Assembly: GCA_903813345.2 (NCBI GenBank)
Contig: CAIIXF020000003.1
Span: 11,982,931-12,046,930 of the forward strand
Source of the DNA: Owenia fusiformis
Lineage: Eukaryota; Annelida; Polychaeta; Sabellida; Oweniidae
Length of the DNA stretch: 64,000 nt
Direction: 5' to 3'
The stretch's first letter is position 1. Each line of letters starts with the position of its first letter. Positions 48,473 to 61,115 of this stretch are shown here, in pieces. The position numbers and the translations under genes were made by a program. The notes under the pieces are model-generated. The model made no database searches. It was not told the DNA's origin and saw only the letters and a list, made by a program, of their open reading frames with translations.

Positions 48473-51405
48473 GGTATCGTGATGCAACAACACCGTGTTG
48501 TTGCATCAAGATGGCCAGACTTCCGGTGATAGATTTTCGTACGATGTTTTGTTTTCCCAATTTACACCCATTTCTAGGACGAGTTGCTCAATAATCATAC
48601 ACATGCAGTTAGGTTATGATCTGTATTTTAAAAAACTGTCATTGGTATAGATGTAGCATCATCAAGAAGCGATAAATTCGTGGTTTTAATTCCTCACTAT
48701 TGATGCAACAACACCACTCTGTTTCTTATCGATGATGCAACAACACCAATGTGCTGATGCAAAAACGCCAATATAATGTATCATTGAACAACAAGAGAAA
48801 CTGTTTTATGTTCTGTTTACAGGTGTAGGTCGGGACATGAATAAAACGCGTGAGTCAGTGGTCCATGAACGAAGCGTATTTTGTTTGGTTTCTTTGTCTA
48901 TATCAAAGTTAAAAGGATATACAACGCAAACTAAATAAAGTACTGAATCCCCGGGAGGCAATCTCATTGATATTGTATCTGAAAAATAAAGATTATACAT
49001 TTTCTAAATTAAATGCCCTTGATTTACCGTATGGAAATTGTTTACAAATAACTAATATAATTTTGGAAAGACAACAGATATCAGTCATTTTGTGTTGTTA
49101 GTACCTCAATTGAAATACTCAATTCTGATTGGTTGATGAGCGGTCAACAAAATGTATTGTTAGTACCTCAACTGAAATACTCGATTCTAATTGGGTGATT
49201 ATTGGATGAGAATGACTTTACTGGGCGACTAGTATAGCAAAAATACAAATAGAAACTTAAAATTAACATTAATTCACTAACGAGTACGCCGTGATGTGCC
49301 AAATACAGAGTTAAGCTACTTGCACTGTCTCCAGATTTTCTAAAAAAAATATTGCTAACGTGGTTCGGAGAAAAGGTTGTGAAATGAAGCCATGCCGATT
49401 GATGATTGTCGTCTATATGTGTATTATTAGTTTACTCGGACTAACAAAACAATTGTAGACCTCTCCATTCGATCAACCGTCAAAATCATATACCTCGACT
49501 GTAAACCTTGAAACTACTGTTGACCTCGACCTTCAGTCTCTGTCAACAGTAGTTTTTCGGTTTACAGTCTCGGTATACAATTTTGCCGGTTGACCTCTGG
49601 GGAGGTCAACAATTGTAAACTGTTGACCACTACTAGGTACTGTTGACCCCTATTTTTGAAAAATTGTTTTTTAATGTTGAAATTTTTTTAATTTTGAAAA
49701 AATAAGTTGTGCAAAAATTACAAGTATTCGACGGTTTTGGGATTTTTTGCTAGAATATGATACCTTTACTTATAAAATATGTTCACGTGATATTCGATTA
49801 TATATTCGTCCAATTATTATATTATTTGGACTAACAGAACAATTGTTAACCTCTCTTTTCGGTCAACTGGCAAAAGTGTCCTCGACCTCTGGTCTTGATC
49901 AACAGTACTTTCAAGGTTTACAGTATCGGTATACAATTTTGCCAGTTGACCTTAAGAGAGGTCTACAATTGTATATTATTTCTTTCAAATTATTATATTC
50001 TTCGGACTAACAAACAATTGTTAACCTCTCTATTCGGTCAACTGGCCAAAGTGTATACCTCAACAGTAAACCCTGAGAGTACTGTTGACCTCGACCTCCG
50101 AACTTTCAAGGATTACAGTATCGGTATACAATTTTGCCAGTTGACCTCAAGAGAGGTCTACAATTGTATATTGTATATCCTTTGTTATCCCACCCAAAGT
50201 ATGATGTCATATATCAAGTTGAAGAGTTGTATACGCTGCTCAGGAGTTTACGCTATCCAGGAGTTGTACATCGTTCTCAAGAGATGTATAGGATGAGTAT
50301 TGGTTTAATGATATTGCAGTTGCTATTATATAGAGGTTATTTACTGAGAGGAATTCAATATTGGTTTTATTCCGAGAGACAATATGATATTTCCCGAGGG
50401 CCCGGGATATCTGGGATAACTGTACCCCTATCAATTTACCTTTTTGGGCCCTTAATCTTATCACTTTTGTTTACCTTTTTACTCAGTCGGAGAGAAGGAA
50501 TCCAAAGAGAGCAATAATTCTACATGTGCGTCGTTCAAGATTTCCATTAAACGTGTAACTAAACGGCTTCTCTAATAAAGTCAATTAGACGTTTTACACG
50601 TTGGCTCTCCAAATTGGAGGAAATAAAGAATCATATCATATTATATCATAGATGAAACAATCATCCCATCAACATACATGTAAGCTCACGAATGTCACAG
50701 TTAAACTGTTTTAGTTATAATTTGATAAACAGTGGTAACGTAAATCTACTAGTTTATCACTGTTCCACAGATGGATGACAGATAATTTCCAATAGCTCAT
50801 CATATTTACCGAGAACGAAAGATGTTTGTCCACCATTTTGAATGATACTAACTGGAGTCAGGGTCATCAAGCTATGGAATAGTGGTTTATGAAAATAGAT
50901 TGGGTTACTAAAGCTTGCCATGTTAAAGGCGATTGAACTATGTTATAGAACAACGTCCAGAACGTTATAATGTTTAAAAGTATAAATTTTTTGAAAACAC
51001 ATATAAATGATCTTCGCCCGCAGGAAGTGTATTTTGAATGCCATGAGAAGAACGCAAAAATCTGTTCCACTCGAGATTTATGGTCTTCTGAAATTATACT
51101 ATTAATTGGTGTTGCTGCATCATTCCTCAAATCTAGAGGAGTGTTGTTGCATCTTCGGTTTGGTGTTGTTGCATCAATAGTGAGGAACTAAAACCGTGAA
51201 CTTATTGCTTCTTGGTGATGGTACATGTATACTAATGACAGTTTCTTTAAATATAGATCGTGCGCTAACTGCACGTGTATGGTTATTGAGCAACTCGTCC
51301 TAGAAATGGGTTTAATTGGGGAAACAAAATATCGTACGAAAATCTATCACCGGAAGTCTGGCCATCTTGATGCAACAACACGGTGTTGTTGCATCACGAT
51401 ACTCC
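48473..51405. mobile_element. 2.9-kb foldback element with about 290-bp inverted termini
   Basis: The left terminus (about 48473-48765) and the reverse complement of the right terminus (about 51110-51405) align along their whole length. Shared words include gtatcgtgatgcaacaacac, catcaagatggccagacttc, cggtgatagattttcgtacg, ctaggacgagttgctcaata and cctcactattgatgcaacaa. Each terminus holds several copies of gatgcaacaacacc, the outermost arranged as a palindrome. No transposase is recognisable inside. The interior holds the three hairpins at 49450-50166 and a 60-bp direct duplication near 49095-49200. The exact ends and target duplication could not be fixed. Confidence 0.8.
49450..50166. repeat. 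Three related hairpins of 130-170 bp
   Basis: Units at about 49450-49617, 49841-49971 and 50013-50166 each start acaattgt(a/t)(g/a)acctct and end gaggtc(a/t)acaattgt. Inside they carry cggtcaactggcaaaa and its complement ttttgccagttgacc, and also tatacc/ggtata pairs. Each unit is its own inverted repeat. The units are separated by spacers containing cggactaacaa(a)acaattg-like text. The frames at 49747-50010 and 49895-50296 run through them and are not genes. Confidence 0.85.
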
Positions 51406-51925
51406 CCAGTGTATACGGTATCCCTCATTCCCCTCATTCTGCATCTCACGTACCAAAAAAACTAAAACCGGATCGCTTGTATTCATTATAAAAAAATGTT
51501 TATTCCTTCGACATATTTATTTTATATTATCATGTTATCAAGACACAATAAAGTAACACAAAACAGTCATATAGCGTCGGTAGATTGTATTAATAATAGC
51601 CTAATCCACCTTCCACATATAAAAATAAATCCAAAAACGAATTGAACAACTGTCATTCTTCAGAGTAACTGAAAAAGTGTAAGCCTATACCAAAAAGTCA
51701 TACATCATATTATGTTTGCATTTTTGCTAGATTGCTATGCATCAGCTCTTTAATAATCACTGAATGTGGACTGTGTATATACGCTCCCCTCCAACAGGTT
51801 CGCAAGCATGCTTGTAGACGCCGGTTGCCCAAAACTATAGAGGGCCGGTTGTGAACGTCATCGTATAAGTGTGTAGTATTTGCAGTCTGTATGAAATCAT
51901 TAATATCAATATCAAATTATCTCCA

Positions 51926-54900
51926 TTATGCAGTACTTGTTGGAGATCCAACAATCTTGACTTCTTTGATGCTATTTGGCTTCTGTTTTATGAAGCAGAC
52001 CATCCAGAGGGCGACGATTCCAAGAACGGAACCAAGAATAACCAGTGCTGCGGAGACTCCGGCTACCACTCCCACGCTAGGACCTGCTGCAGTCTGCGGC
52101 AAGATTTGTTCATTATTTTTACAGCCAGGGTCCCGTACGATTTGTTTAAAACTGTATGGCTCTGCTACAACTGTCTTCACCTGGATAGAAACGAACCATG
52201 TTAAACTAGTGGAGCTAACAAGAGATAATGATTAATGATTGTTCTATGATTGATCACATAGTCTCTAGATGAGCTTTAAAAAATTAAAGTTAATTCTAAA
52301 ATTAGGTCAGGATCAAGACGAAACTATATTCTTAGTCTTAAAGAAGCCGAGTCAACCGCACAGGCACCGGAACAGATTGTTGAGTTCTCTCGATAAGAAA
52401 ATTAATCCCCGCGGCCGGTCTCTGTGAGTGTACCAGCGAAAAATATTTCCTTCGGTACACAGAGAGTGGGGGAGATTTTAACCTGGACATCTCAAGGCCT
52501 ACTATCTGTTCTTGTGGATGTCGTCAAAAGATTGCGAAGGGAAATATTTGAAAGAATGATGTCGCATCATATTCCAGACACTTTAACTAAAATAAAATTT
52601 TAAACAAACTAGGATGACAATTTATCACCATCTTCAAATGTTTCCAAAAGTGTGACTTGTCACTGCAGACGCCAAATGTCGAGAAGGAAGTATGGCCGAC
52701 CGGCGGACCAATCATACATGTTGGCATGTACAAAATTACTACTTGGCAACGACCTTAGAATGAATTACGTACCCCACTGTCTGAATTTGTGGAGTCTGGT
52801 ACCAGAATGGATAACTGGCCATTGTTGATATAATCAGTGAGTCCCTTTGCAGCTTCTTCAATAGGTAGCTCAGGGGTCTTCATCTCAACACTACCCTTGA
52901 TTGGGGCCTTGTCCAACATAGTAAACATCACTATGATCTTTTCACTGCCGTCAACATCAAACTGAAAGCAAATATGACGATTGATGCTCCTGGATCGATC
53001 CGTGTGCACCTGTAATATACTGTATTTACGGCCACTTTTTATATCACCACCAAAAAGTAAGTAAGTAGTGGCAATAACATAGACGCGAGTAGGAAGTTAC
53101 CAATTTCACCACCAGGTGGCTCGTTCGGGTCAGATAACATGGCGGGTATAGTAGAAAGTTCCCTTTAACTTAAATTACATCTGTTTTAGTGGTTCAATTC
53201 TCATATAACCCTTATGTATCTAATAGTTATGAAAATTAAGATATGTCCAGAAAAGGAAAATGTTATCTGTCCAATACAAGAAAATATATTTCACTTTTTG
53301 TGATTTTGTAACATGGGGTCTATGGGGTATCAACCCGAACTAGAAGTCACATTTTCAAAACAAATTTAATTTTCAAAGTTGATACATAATTTTCGAAATC
53401 ATATTTCAAGAAGTACTTTTTCACGTAGATTTCAAATATGACATCAGTTTGACTGAATTTTGAATATATAATGACGTAAATCAAGATTATTTTTACTCGC
53501 ACCTAGTCTATTATTATGGTCTCCATTTTTGTGACGGCGGATATTGTCCGCCAGTTGGCATCCGTAACAAATTCCCCAAAACTTCCAAAAATACTAAAAA
53601 ATTCCAAAAATACTATGTAGACTGACTTTTAGACTGAATTTTTTCTTAATCATCTACAATTTGTCATTTTAATGCCTTGTTATCACTTTTACCAATCACA
53701 AACACATAATTCAAATCTGTTGAGTAAATTATTTCATGTTTGGTTTGACCGTATACCAAATATTATATATTTAGAATAAAAATAAGTTTTATACCCTCAA
53801 GTTAGCAATTCTGATGGGAGAGATGACTGCGGCCCCCTGAATAGATATAAGAGTGAGATAACGGAAAATCCTCAATCCCACCGGGCCTATCAGGTCTTTT
53901 GGATTACCTGAAAGAAACATTTTACCTATCTTACCACACCTAAGATACAAAACGAGTACCAGGCATATGTAATTTGATATCAGAGCTGGTTATCATGTAA
54001 CTAATCAATGTCCATACATTACACACATTATATCATGTTGTATTCTATTGTCACTGCCATTGGATACCAGAACAGGCATATAATCTTAATGTGTTTTTTA
54101 GCCTATAGTAATTAGGTCAGTGACATGAGAAGATCAAGAGCAAATCTAAGTCCTCATGGGTTTATTCAGTCATTTTGGTTGGCCATAAGCCTAGTCATTT
54201 ATAAAAAGCCTTATGGCCATTTAGTTAACGAGGGCTTAAATGGGACACTTTTAACATTTTCAACCGTAATTTTTTGTCTGGTAACTTCATTTTTTATCAA
54301 AAATTTGAGGATTTTTAATGTCATAATAATACAAACCTTTCAAGGCGAATTGGAAATCTTGCCGCTTCAGATTGACATAACAAGGACTGATGTCAAATTC
54401 GAATACTTCTTGTCTTCCTTCCTTGAAGTCGAAAAAGTTGGTGATGATGTCCAACTCAAACTACAATAGAAATTGTAGTATTTGGTCAAATAAAGAAGAA
54501 CATCGCACTTATAAACCTGTTTGAAACGAGCACAATATGAGTGGACAAAATATACTAATCAGGCACTACTCGTACAGCATTAGATCAATGAGCTGCACCC
54601 TGTTTAGAAGTCCAAAAGGCACACGGGGACCATAGCACGCTTTGGCTAGAATGCTTTAACAATAAGGATTTGACTATACCTCCTTTGAGAACACCTCTAG
54701 TCTCCATGGTACTACACCTTCGAATTCCGTTCCTGTGTTTACAACGACATCTTTCTGAAAAGAAAACATTCATAACCAATAAACTTTGTTGTGATATTCT
54801 CGAATTCGGCAAACACAAATGTCCTAGGGTTGTATTCGCGGGCGAATGCAACTTTCGACTGTAGGCTACATTGGAAAGTTGCATTCGCGAATACTAGCTA

Positions 54901-57900
54901 CTTAACACTACATATCATTGGAATTTCGGGATGCAACTCATTTGTAAAATGTCCCCAAATCCTTTAAAAAGTAAATCAATTTTAATTTGACATTACTGAC
55001 TATGCTTCGTTCTGGTATAACTTACGTTTGTAAAGAACCATTCCCATGTGGAATTAGTATTGAAGATTTTAGGCCAATTCTTACGTTTTGCAATCCAAAC
55101 GTCAGTTGGAACATCCCTTACTATACGCTGAAAGTTAAACATGCACATATATAAAGAGCTATCATTAAAAATAACATTAATTAGGAGATCTCTGATGTCC
55201 TTGGGTGACGTAATTTATAGACGCCGTGCTTTGGGATCATGGGAACATAGGACTTAAAGCTCAACCATCATTGAGTCAATAATCCACTGCTCCAAATACA
55301 GTAATTATGCCACTGCCACATCTATGGTTTTGATGTCGTTCTGAAAGTTTTATTGCACATACGGAAAACGCTAATTTTCAAAATCCATACTTTGCTGTCT
55401 TGAAAGTATGATTACAAAACTCACCATGCCTTCGTACGTGTAGTTGACACCCTCAAAGTCAAAGAACTCTTTAGCTGTACGTATTCTAACGTTCAATGCG
55501 TCGTCTACAGTTTCTACATCCAATCCGACTGGTCGGATTGGCTCAGCGGTGCAATTTCCGCTAAATTTATTAATAACGTAAGCAACACCTAAAATGAAAC
55601 AGTAACAAGGATATTTTAGATTACAGCTACGCCCGGGGGATACACAATTGAAAAAAGTCTATGGAAAATCATCTCCAATTATCACCTAACTTACTATTGA
55701 TAATTCGTTAAAAGTTAGGTGTAAAAATTCACATGCAAATGAGCTAACTATCACCTTAATTGACGCTTAATTTGCACCTTAATTCACGGTGAACTACCAT
55801 CGATATGCAAATGAGCTATATAGTGGTCGATTGTCACTGATTTACGTAAATTAGGTGAAAGTTAGTTGTAAGTTTGATGAAAGTTAATCTCTAATTATCA
55901 ACTAACTTACTATTGATAATTAGTTGATAGTTAGATGTAAAAATTCACATGCAAATGAGCTAACTATCACCTCTAATTAACGATTAATTTTCACCTTCAT
56001 AAACGTTTAATTATCATCATTATGCAAATGAGCTAAACAACGGTCAATGTTTCAGTTTTTTTAGATTAAGTTTTTGCAGATTTGTGACTTCTAAAATTTC
56101 TCGCTTCTTTTTTGCTTCCCTTCACCCGAGGATTTTTGCTTCATCTTCAGCCATTTTGTGACGGAATGTTCACTTACACTTACAAAGGTTTAGCTCCAAA
56201 AACATTATGGGTAATTATATGTTAGAAGACTTGCGAGGTGGTTCCCTTCATGAGGGTGTTTTACCAGAACGTTTCACTGTACCTGTGTTAAAATCATGAA
56301 TACGACGTATTGGGTTGCCGTCTCCTTGTCGGTTGGCGTAATCAATACGGAACAAGCCTTGGCTATTATCGTACCATTCCTGGAAATGAAACCAACATTA
56401 TTAATACAAGTAAATCTGTAGTTTGAAGTTGATGACGACGATGATCTGTATTATCCATTGTGGTATCCAAACGTCTTACTCTTTCACGATGTATATACAT
56501 GTAGCATGAAGAGGGGCAGACGGGCCATTGTGTACTTACCTACGTTTGAATCTTTGTTTAGTTAAGACCAATTTGTTGTTTGTTAATTGTTCAGCGGTTA
56601 CTAGCTGCGTTTCTTTTATTTGATGCACAGACATTTACTTTGCAAGTTTTAAAATAATATTAGGGAGTTAAGCTTGCAATGTTTTTCACAACCCAAACGT
56701 GAACGGAAAATATTTAAGCGATGCATTTGTGTGGGCGATTGGTCATACGTATATGTTGACGTTTCGATTTTAAATACAAGCTTAAACTCCCTCTTATTTC
56801 AGCAATTAACATTAAAATAGATTAAGACGATGATTTTCTACCCAGCACCAAATACAAGCTACGTACAATATTAAAAGGTATATAGACATATAATATTTAT
56901 CATATGTATCAAGTTTTGGACTTACGTGGACATGCGAGACAGTTTTCTTGTTGTTATCGACTACCTCTACTCTGAAGGTAAACGCATCAGGGAGGGAAGG
57001 CACAGGCTTCACCGACTTCCTATTCTTACACACCAACCCCCTGTCTGTCTGCAACGAATGTATTAAGAAACATAATTAGCCTAGGTAGAATCTTAGCAGT
57101 CTATATATATTGTAATGATTTAACAAGCATGAACTGTCATTTTCTTTATTAAAATGGGTTATGAATGAGTTATCTCGTCAACAGACCATAGGATAACTAG
57201 ACTGGTATTCCGCATTAATCATAGAATGGAGCTCATTGGAAGTACCCGACATGCGTCAATATATAACCGTGACTGACGTTAACGTATATTTTCTATGATG
57301 GCGTTTCCAAATTGCAAAAAAAACCTAACTTTAACGAATATTTACCATGAACATGGAGTCTCCAACTTCCAATGGTCTAAACTGAAGGAAATTGTAAGAA
57401 TTCTCAAAGTTGAAAGTCGTGCCGAAGATTGGGTTAACAAAGGTCCCCTTAACGTGGATCTGTACCGGGTACTGTTCAGTGGGATTTGCAACTGGGAGGT
57501 ACCATTTATCTTTTGCTGGAATACAAATGAAACGTTAAATGGGTCGTGCTTGTTTTAAAAAAATTCTTGGACTCATCGCACTTTCCTTTTGTCATGTACA
57601 TGTATAGTAAAAATATAACCTAACAGTATAAATTATAGTATACAGGAAACATTGGATCATAGCTGATCATAAGTGTTTCGTATAGAGCATTCCCCGGGTA
57701 TTTACAAACTATAAGGGGACTTCGAAAGCGACCTACCCGCATAATAGAAATCAACTTCCATAATAGCGCCACTGTCTCCGAACACTTTACACACCTGCCA
57801 CCAATCGCAGTTAATGCCCCTGATATTGGCGATCCCTTTGTAGCTCTGGGATTCAGCGACCAACTTTAGAACATCAGAACTACTAAAGATGTGGAATTTG

Positions 57901-59335
57901 CCATCGGGAGTTTTCGTGCCGAGGAATTTTTGAAATCCTTCGGGTATTTTATCTATGTTATATGAGTTGCATGTGCCCTCCATATAGTCTAAAATATACA
58001 AAAGCAAAGAACTAAATAATTTTAGATCACGATGTCACCCTGTACTAAATGTTAAAATATTATTTGTGGAACATCAAAGTGATTCTTATGATGGTGTATT
58101 TCCTTTTGGATCACCGTGTATTCTACAAAGTGATCCTAAAGGAATTAATAGACAATTCTTTTCAGCATTGCCGCAACGTTTTATCGTACAGGTACTTGTT
58201 TGGTAAGCATGGTGCTCTGATCTCGTGAAAGGAGCTTACGGAAATTTACATTTTCAGCACCAACTCTCAAATTGGATAGCATAGACCTGTTTCTCCGACA
58301 TTTGTTTCTCCGACATTTCAAAAAATGTTATCTTTATCAATGTGATGGATTTGTGTAATTGCGGAACAAACAATAATAAACTGCAGTGGGTTTGTCGGTG
58401 ATCTTATATTACATGTGTTGCATTGTATGCAGTTCTAAAACGAGCCCGTGCAAAATACAAACACTTACTTATTGCAAAAATTTCACTGTTGTCATAATTC
58501 TGGATAAACTTATTGTCAAAAAACTTTGACCTTTGATGGACGGCCTGTCTGTTCCCAGTGTAGTCGTAGTATTCATCGAAATCAAACGTCCAATTTCGCT
58601 GTTTGAAACTGGCCTCTATCTTGGCTTGGTAGTTCAAGGGAAATCCAGGGGCAGGCTTGGCTGAAACATGCCGAATGGTGGAAAACTATGTCATAACCTT
58701 TCAGAAACGTTTATATTTATTCGTCTTGGACAAAAATGATTTTTCGTCATTGATAGTTACTTTATTCTGTTATGATAAATACTCTACCTGTAAACACGTC
58801 TCTCATTGATGTCAGTCAAAAAAATGATTACAAGTGCCGGTGTATCCAAGCTAAAGAAAGTCAAACAATGTACGACACGGGGATAAAATAAGGGGCTTCT
58901 CATTTGAGAGATTGTTGAATAAGAAGTGCATGACACCTGGCTGAGGGATACTAATAGTAAAACTCCTGATAGATGGCCTAATACAGCCACTTAAAAGAGT
59001 GTGACATATGTTCCCCCATTACAAAAATATTAAATGTGAGCTTAGAAATACTGCTTGGATCCTGGATTGTCTATTTTTATGAAGGATGCCAATCTCCATG
59101 CGAAAAGTTTTGGTCATGAGAATTTGTGTTCAACGATGCATGCTTAGTGATGGTTTAAGGATGCTTTGCCGTTAAAATGCTGCCACAAGACCACCAATTT
59201 CTCATTTAGTCGTGGTCAAGATACAACATACTTACATGGTGTTGTTGGGGCGGGTGTACACAAAGGAGCAACGGTTTGTCCATTCACTATGGCAACAAGC
59301 GTTACAATAGCAACAGGTACCAATAGTCTGGTCAT
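51926..59335 (-). CDS. Type I membrane protein with tandem LolA-like domains, 13 coding exons
   Basis: Coding exons on minus: 59335-59236, 58660-58469, 57988-57737, 57515-57346, 57048-56926, 56379-56283, 55588-55425, 55127-55026, 54754-54680, 54460-54337, 53907-53795, 53009-52773, 52180-51926. All introns are GT/AG and phases join to 667 aa. Residues 1-19 form a signal peptide (LLVPVAIVTLVAIVNG). Two similar extracellular regions follow, each with a FDEYYDYTGNR / HEWYDNSQGLF-type motif and a downstream Cys (EGTCNSY; FSGNCTAEP). A C-terminal helix (about 619-647, VVAGVSAALVILGSVLG) precedes a 20-aa Lys-containing tail. This layout resembles uncharacterised invertebrate proteins annotated with LolA-like domains, a lipid-binding beta fold. 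Family naming is from memory and moderate; the gene model itself is strong. A cag acceptor at 59345-59347 and a donor at 59750-59755 suggest a non-coding first exon ending at 59756. Confidence 0.85.
54832..54894. repeat. Hairpin in an intron of the LolA-like gene
   Basis: gtattcgcgggcgaatgcaa followed by ctttc (54832-54856) pairs with gaaagttgcattcgcgaata followed by c (54874-54894). The stem is 21 bp with one 4-nt bulge, across a 17-nt loop. It lies in intron 8. Confidence 0.8.
55670..56034 (+). repeat. Direct duplication of about 148 bp with ATGCAAAT words
   Basis: Copy 1 (55670-55817) and copy 2 (55888-56034) share ctaacttactattgataatt, gtaaaaattcacatgcaaat and gagctaactatcacct, and both end atgcaaatgagcta. 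Within each copy the ends also pair partly (ctaact.../...agttag). It lies in intron 6 of the LolA-like gene. Confidence 0.8.
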
Positions 59336-59756
59336 CTTGAATACCTGTGTAACGAATTATAAAATGAAATGAGATGATGATGTTATTTAATAAAACAACT
59401 AAAGAAGCATAATTTTACTTCCATGCCATCTGTTATAAGGTATACATAAATCAAAACTTTGGGCGATACTTTAGATCAGTAAGTTATTTTTGATATGTAT
59501 TGTTGTGGTCTTTCCAACTATCGGAGATTCAATAAGTAAAACAGAAACGTTCGAAACAACATGCATCTTGCGTTCATGACATGTAACTTTGTTGGAAGTT
59601 TTACGTCTAAGACTTACATAATTGAAGATTAGTCAATCCTTATAAAACATACACAATGACAACAATAACACGTCTGCTATGAACTATCCAGTATTCATAT
59701 TATTGGGATTAATTAAGCACCCATATTCTATTTAAAAATATAAAAATCCACTTACC

Positions 59757-60624
59757 TACGTAATTTTGAATGGCAAATTTACACCCTCGGATGTATTGAG
59801 ACAATCACAAGACAAAATCGGCTCAAATTAAGGTTCATCTAAGATCATATACTAAGGTTAAATGTATACAATGGGAAGATCATTCGATAGCTAATCCTTT
59901 CTTTACCTTCAGAGTCCAAAGACTCGGAACTTGGTAGATATTATATCAGAAACAGATAGCTCTTTACTTAATATTTAATCTCGCTTTCACTGAACTACAC
60001 TCCCATTGTTAAGTTTGAAACTCATAATCTATAGAACTATGAATAATATGGAATATACTAGTGAGTAAAAATATACTATGAAATGAAAATTGATTCAATA
60101 TACGTATCTAATGAATATTGAAGTTAATAGGAACTTTTTCTTATATTGACATGTTATGTGACCCGAAAAGTCATCTTGAACTTCATATTTCCACACGAAT
60201 TCGGGAGGGTGTATATCATATATATGCGATCATGTATGGTGGTATTCTACATCCATAATATTAAAAGTCAAGGCAGTTTACAAGACGTGTTTAGCTTGTG
60301 CTTGAAAGCAAACAAAACTCTCATTCCTGATCGAGGCTGGGCAAAAAATAATTAATGTTATTTTAATGTTTTTTAGTTAAGTATATTGTACTCTTTATAT
60401 ATCCTATAAGGGGTGATTTGATGAATAAATAAATAAATAAATAAGTGAAAAGAATAAAAACAGTTTCATGACACGTGATGTATAAATTAGCAACTATAAA
60501 TAAATGATACTTTTGTTAAAGAAGCAAATTCAAACTATTAGAAAGGAAGACTGCTTAAAATCGAATCGAACATTTTGAAAACAATTACTTAGGCCTACAC
60601 ATATGCCCACCATTTTCGTTATTG
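59757..60624. other. Upstream flank of the LolA-like gene
   Basis: It probably contains the promoter of the minus-strand LolA-like gene, but no clear TATA or initiator can be picked. A one-sided element end (tacactcccattgttaag) lies near 59996 and an (AAAT)n microsatellite near 60424-60446. No exon recognised. Confidence 0.45.
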
Positions 60625-60628
60625 TAAA

Positions 60629-61011
60629 TGTAACATGGTCATTTTCACATTTTATATTATTACTGTTCATATTAATCAATCCCTATTCATCTCAATATAA
60701 CAGGTCCCTAAGTAGGTTGTTTGCAGTTTTACTCTTTTAATACCATGTTCACTTTTCACCTTTTATTGAAACCAGTTATTCAACTATGCAAACTGTGTCA
60801 GTTTTATATATCTATTGTTCCCTTATATGGTCTTTCTCACTCACATGTAGCTGAGTTTGGGTGTTGGCTTGTCAGTAGTTGTTGTAAGAGTTCATGTTGT
60901 ATAGTACAGAACACTGTGTTTTGAAGTTGGAAATATATATTTTTTGAGACATTTTACTTAAATCTTACGTTTTATTATTTGCCACCCACGGCCTTCCATC
61001 GCCCATTTACA
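60629..61011 (+). repeat. 5' LTR, 383 bp
   Basis: TGTAAC...TTTACA. The first roughly 270 bp are nearly identical to the 3' LTR apart from a 10-bp insertion (ttcacttttc region near 60750). The last roughly 110 bp are clearly more diverged. Confidence 0.92.
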
Positions 61012-61012
61012 T

Positions 61013-61029
61013 TGGTACCAGGAGTGGGG
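61013..61029 (+). other. Primer-binding site, tRNA-Leu type
   Basis: TGGTACCAGGAGTGGGG begins one base after the 5' LTR. From knowledge of animal tRNAs, this complements the 3' end (CCA tail, acceptor stem, T-arm start) of tRNA-Leu(UAA), whose gene starts ACCAGGA and ends TCCTGGTA. Confidence 0.8.
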
Positions 61030-61115
61030 TAGGCAATTGGACTAGTTGAAGCAGCAAGAACAGTGGTTTGAGCAAAATATAAGGAGTATCATCAGAAACT
61101 TTTGACAAACAAAGT

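Noticed and set aside
50134-50517. 127-aa open frame starting in a hairpin of the foldback element
   Set aside because: The start lies inside a repeat and the rest has low-information hydrophobic composition; no family recognised.
51869-52235. 111- and 114-aa plus-strand open frames
   Set aside because: They are shadows of the last exon of the LolA-like gene, which has a clear acceptor, membrane helix and stop on the minus strand.
54125-54469. 114-aa plus-strand open frame
   Set aside because: It overlaps exon 10 of the minus-strand LolA-like gene and is its shadow.
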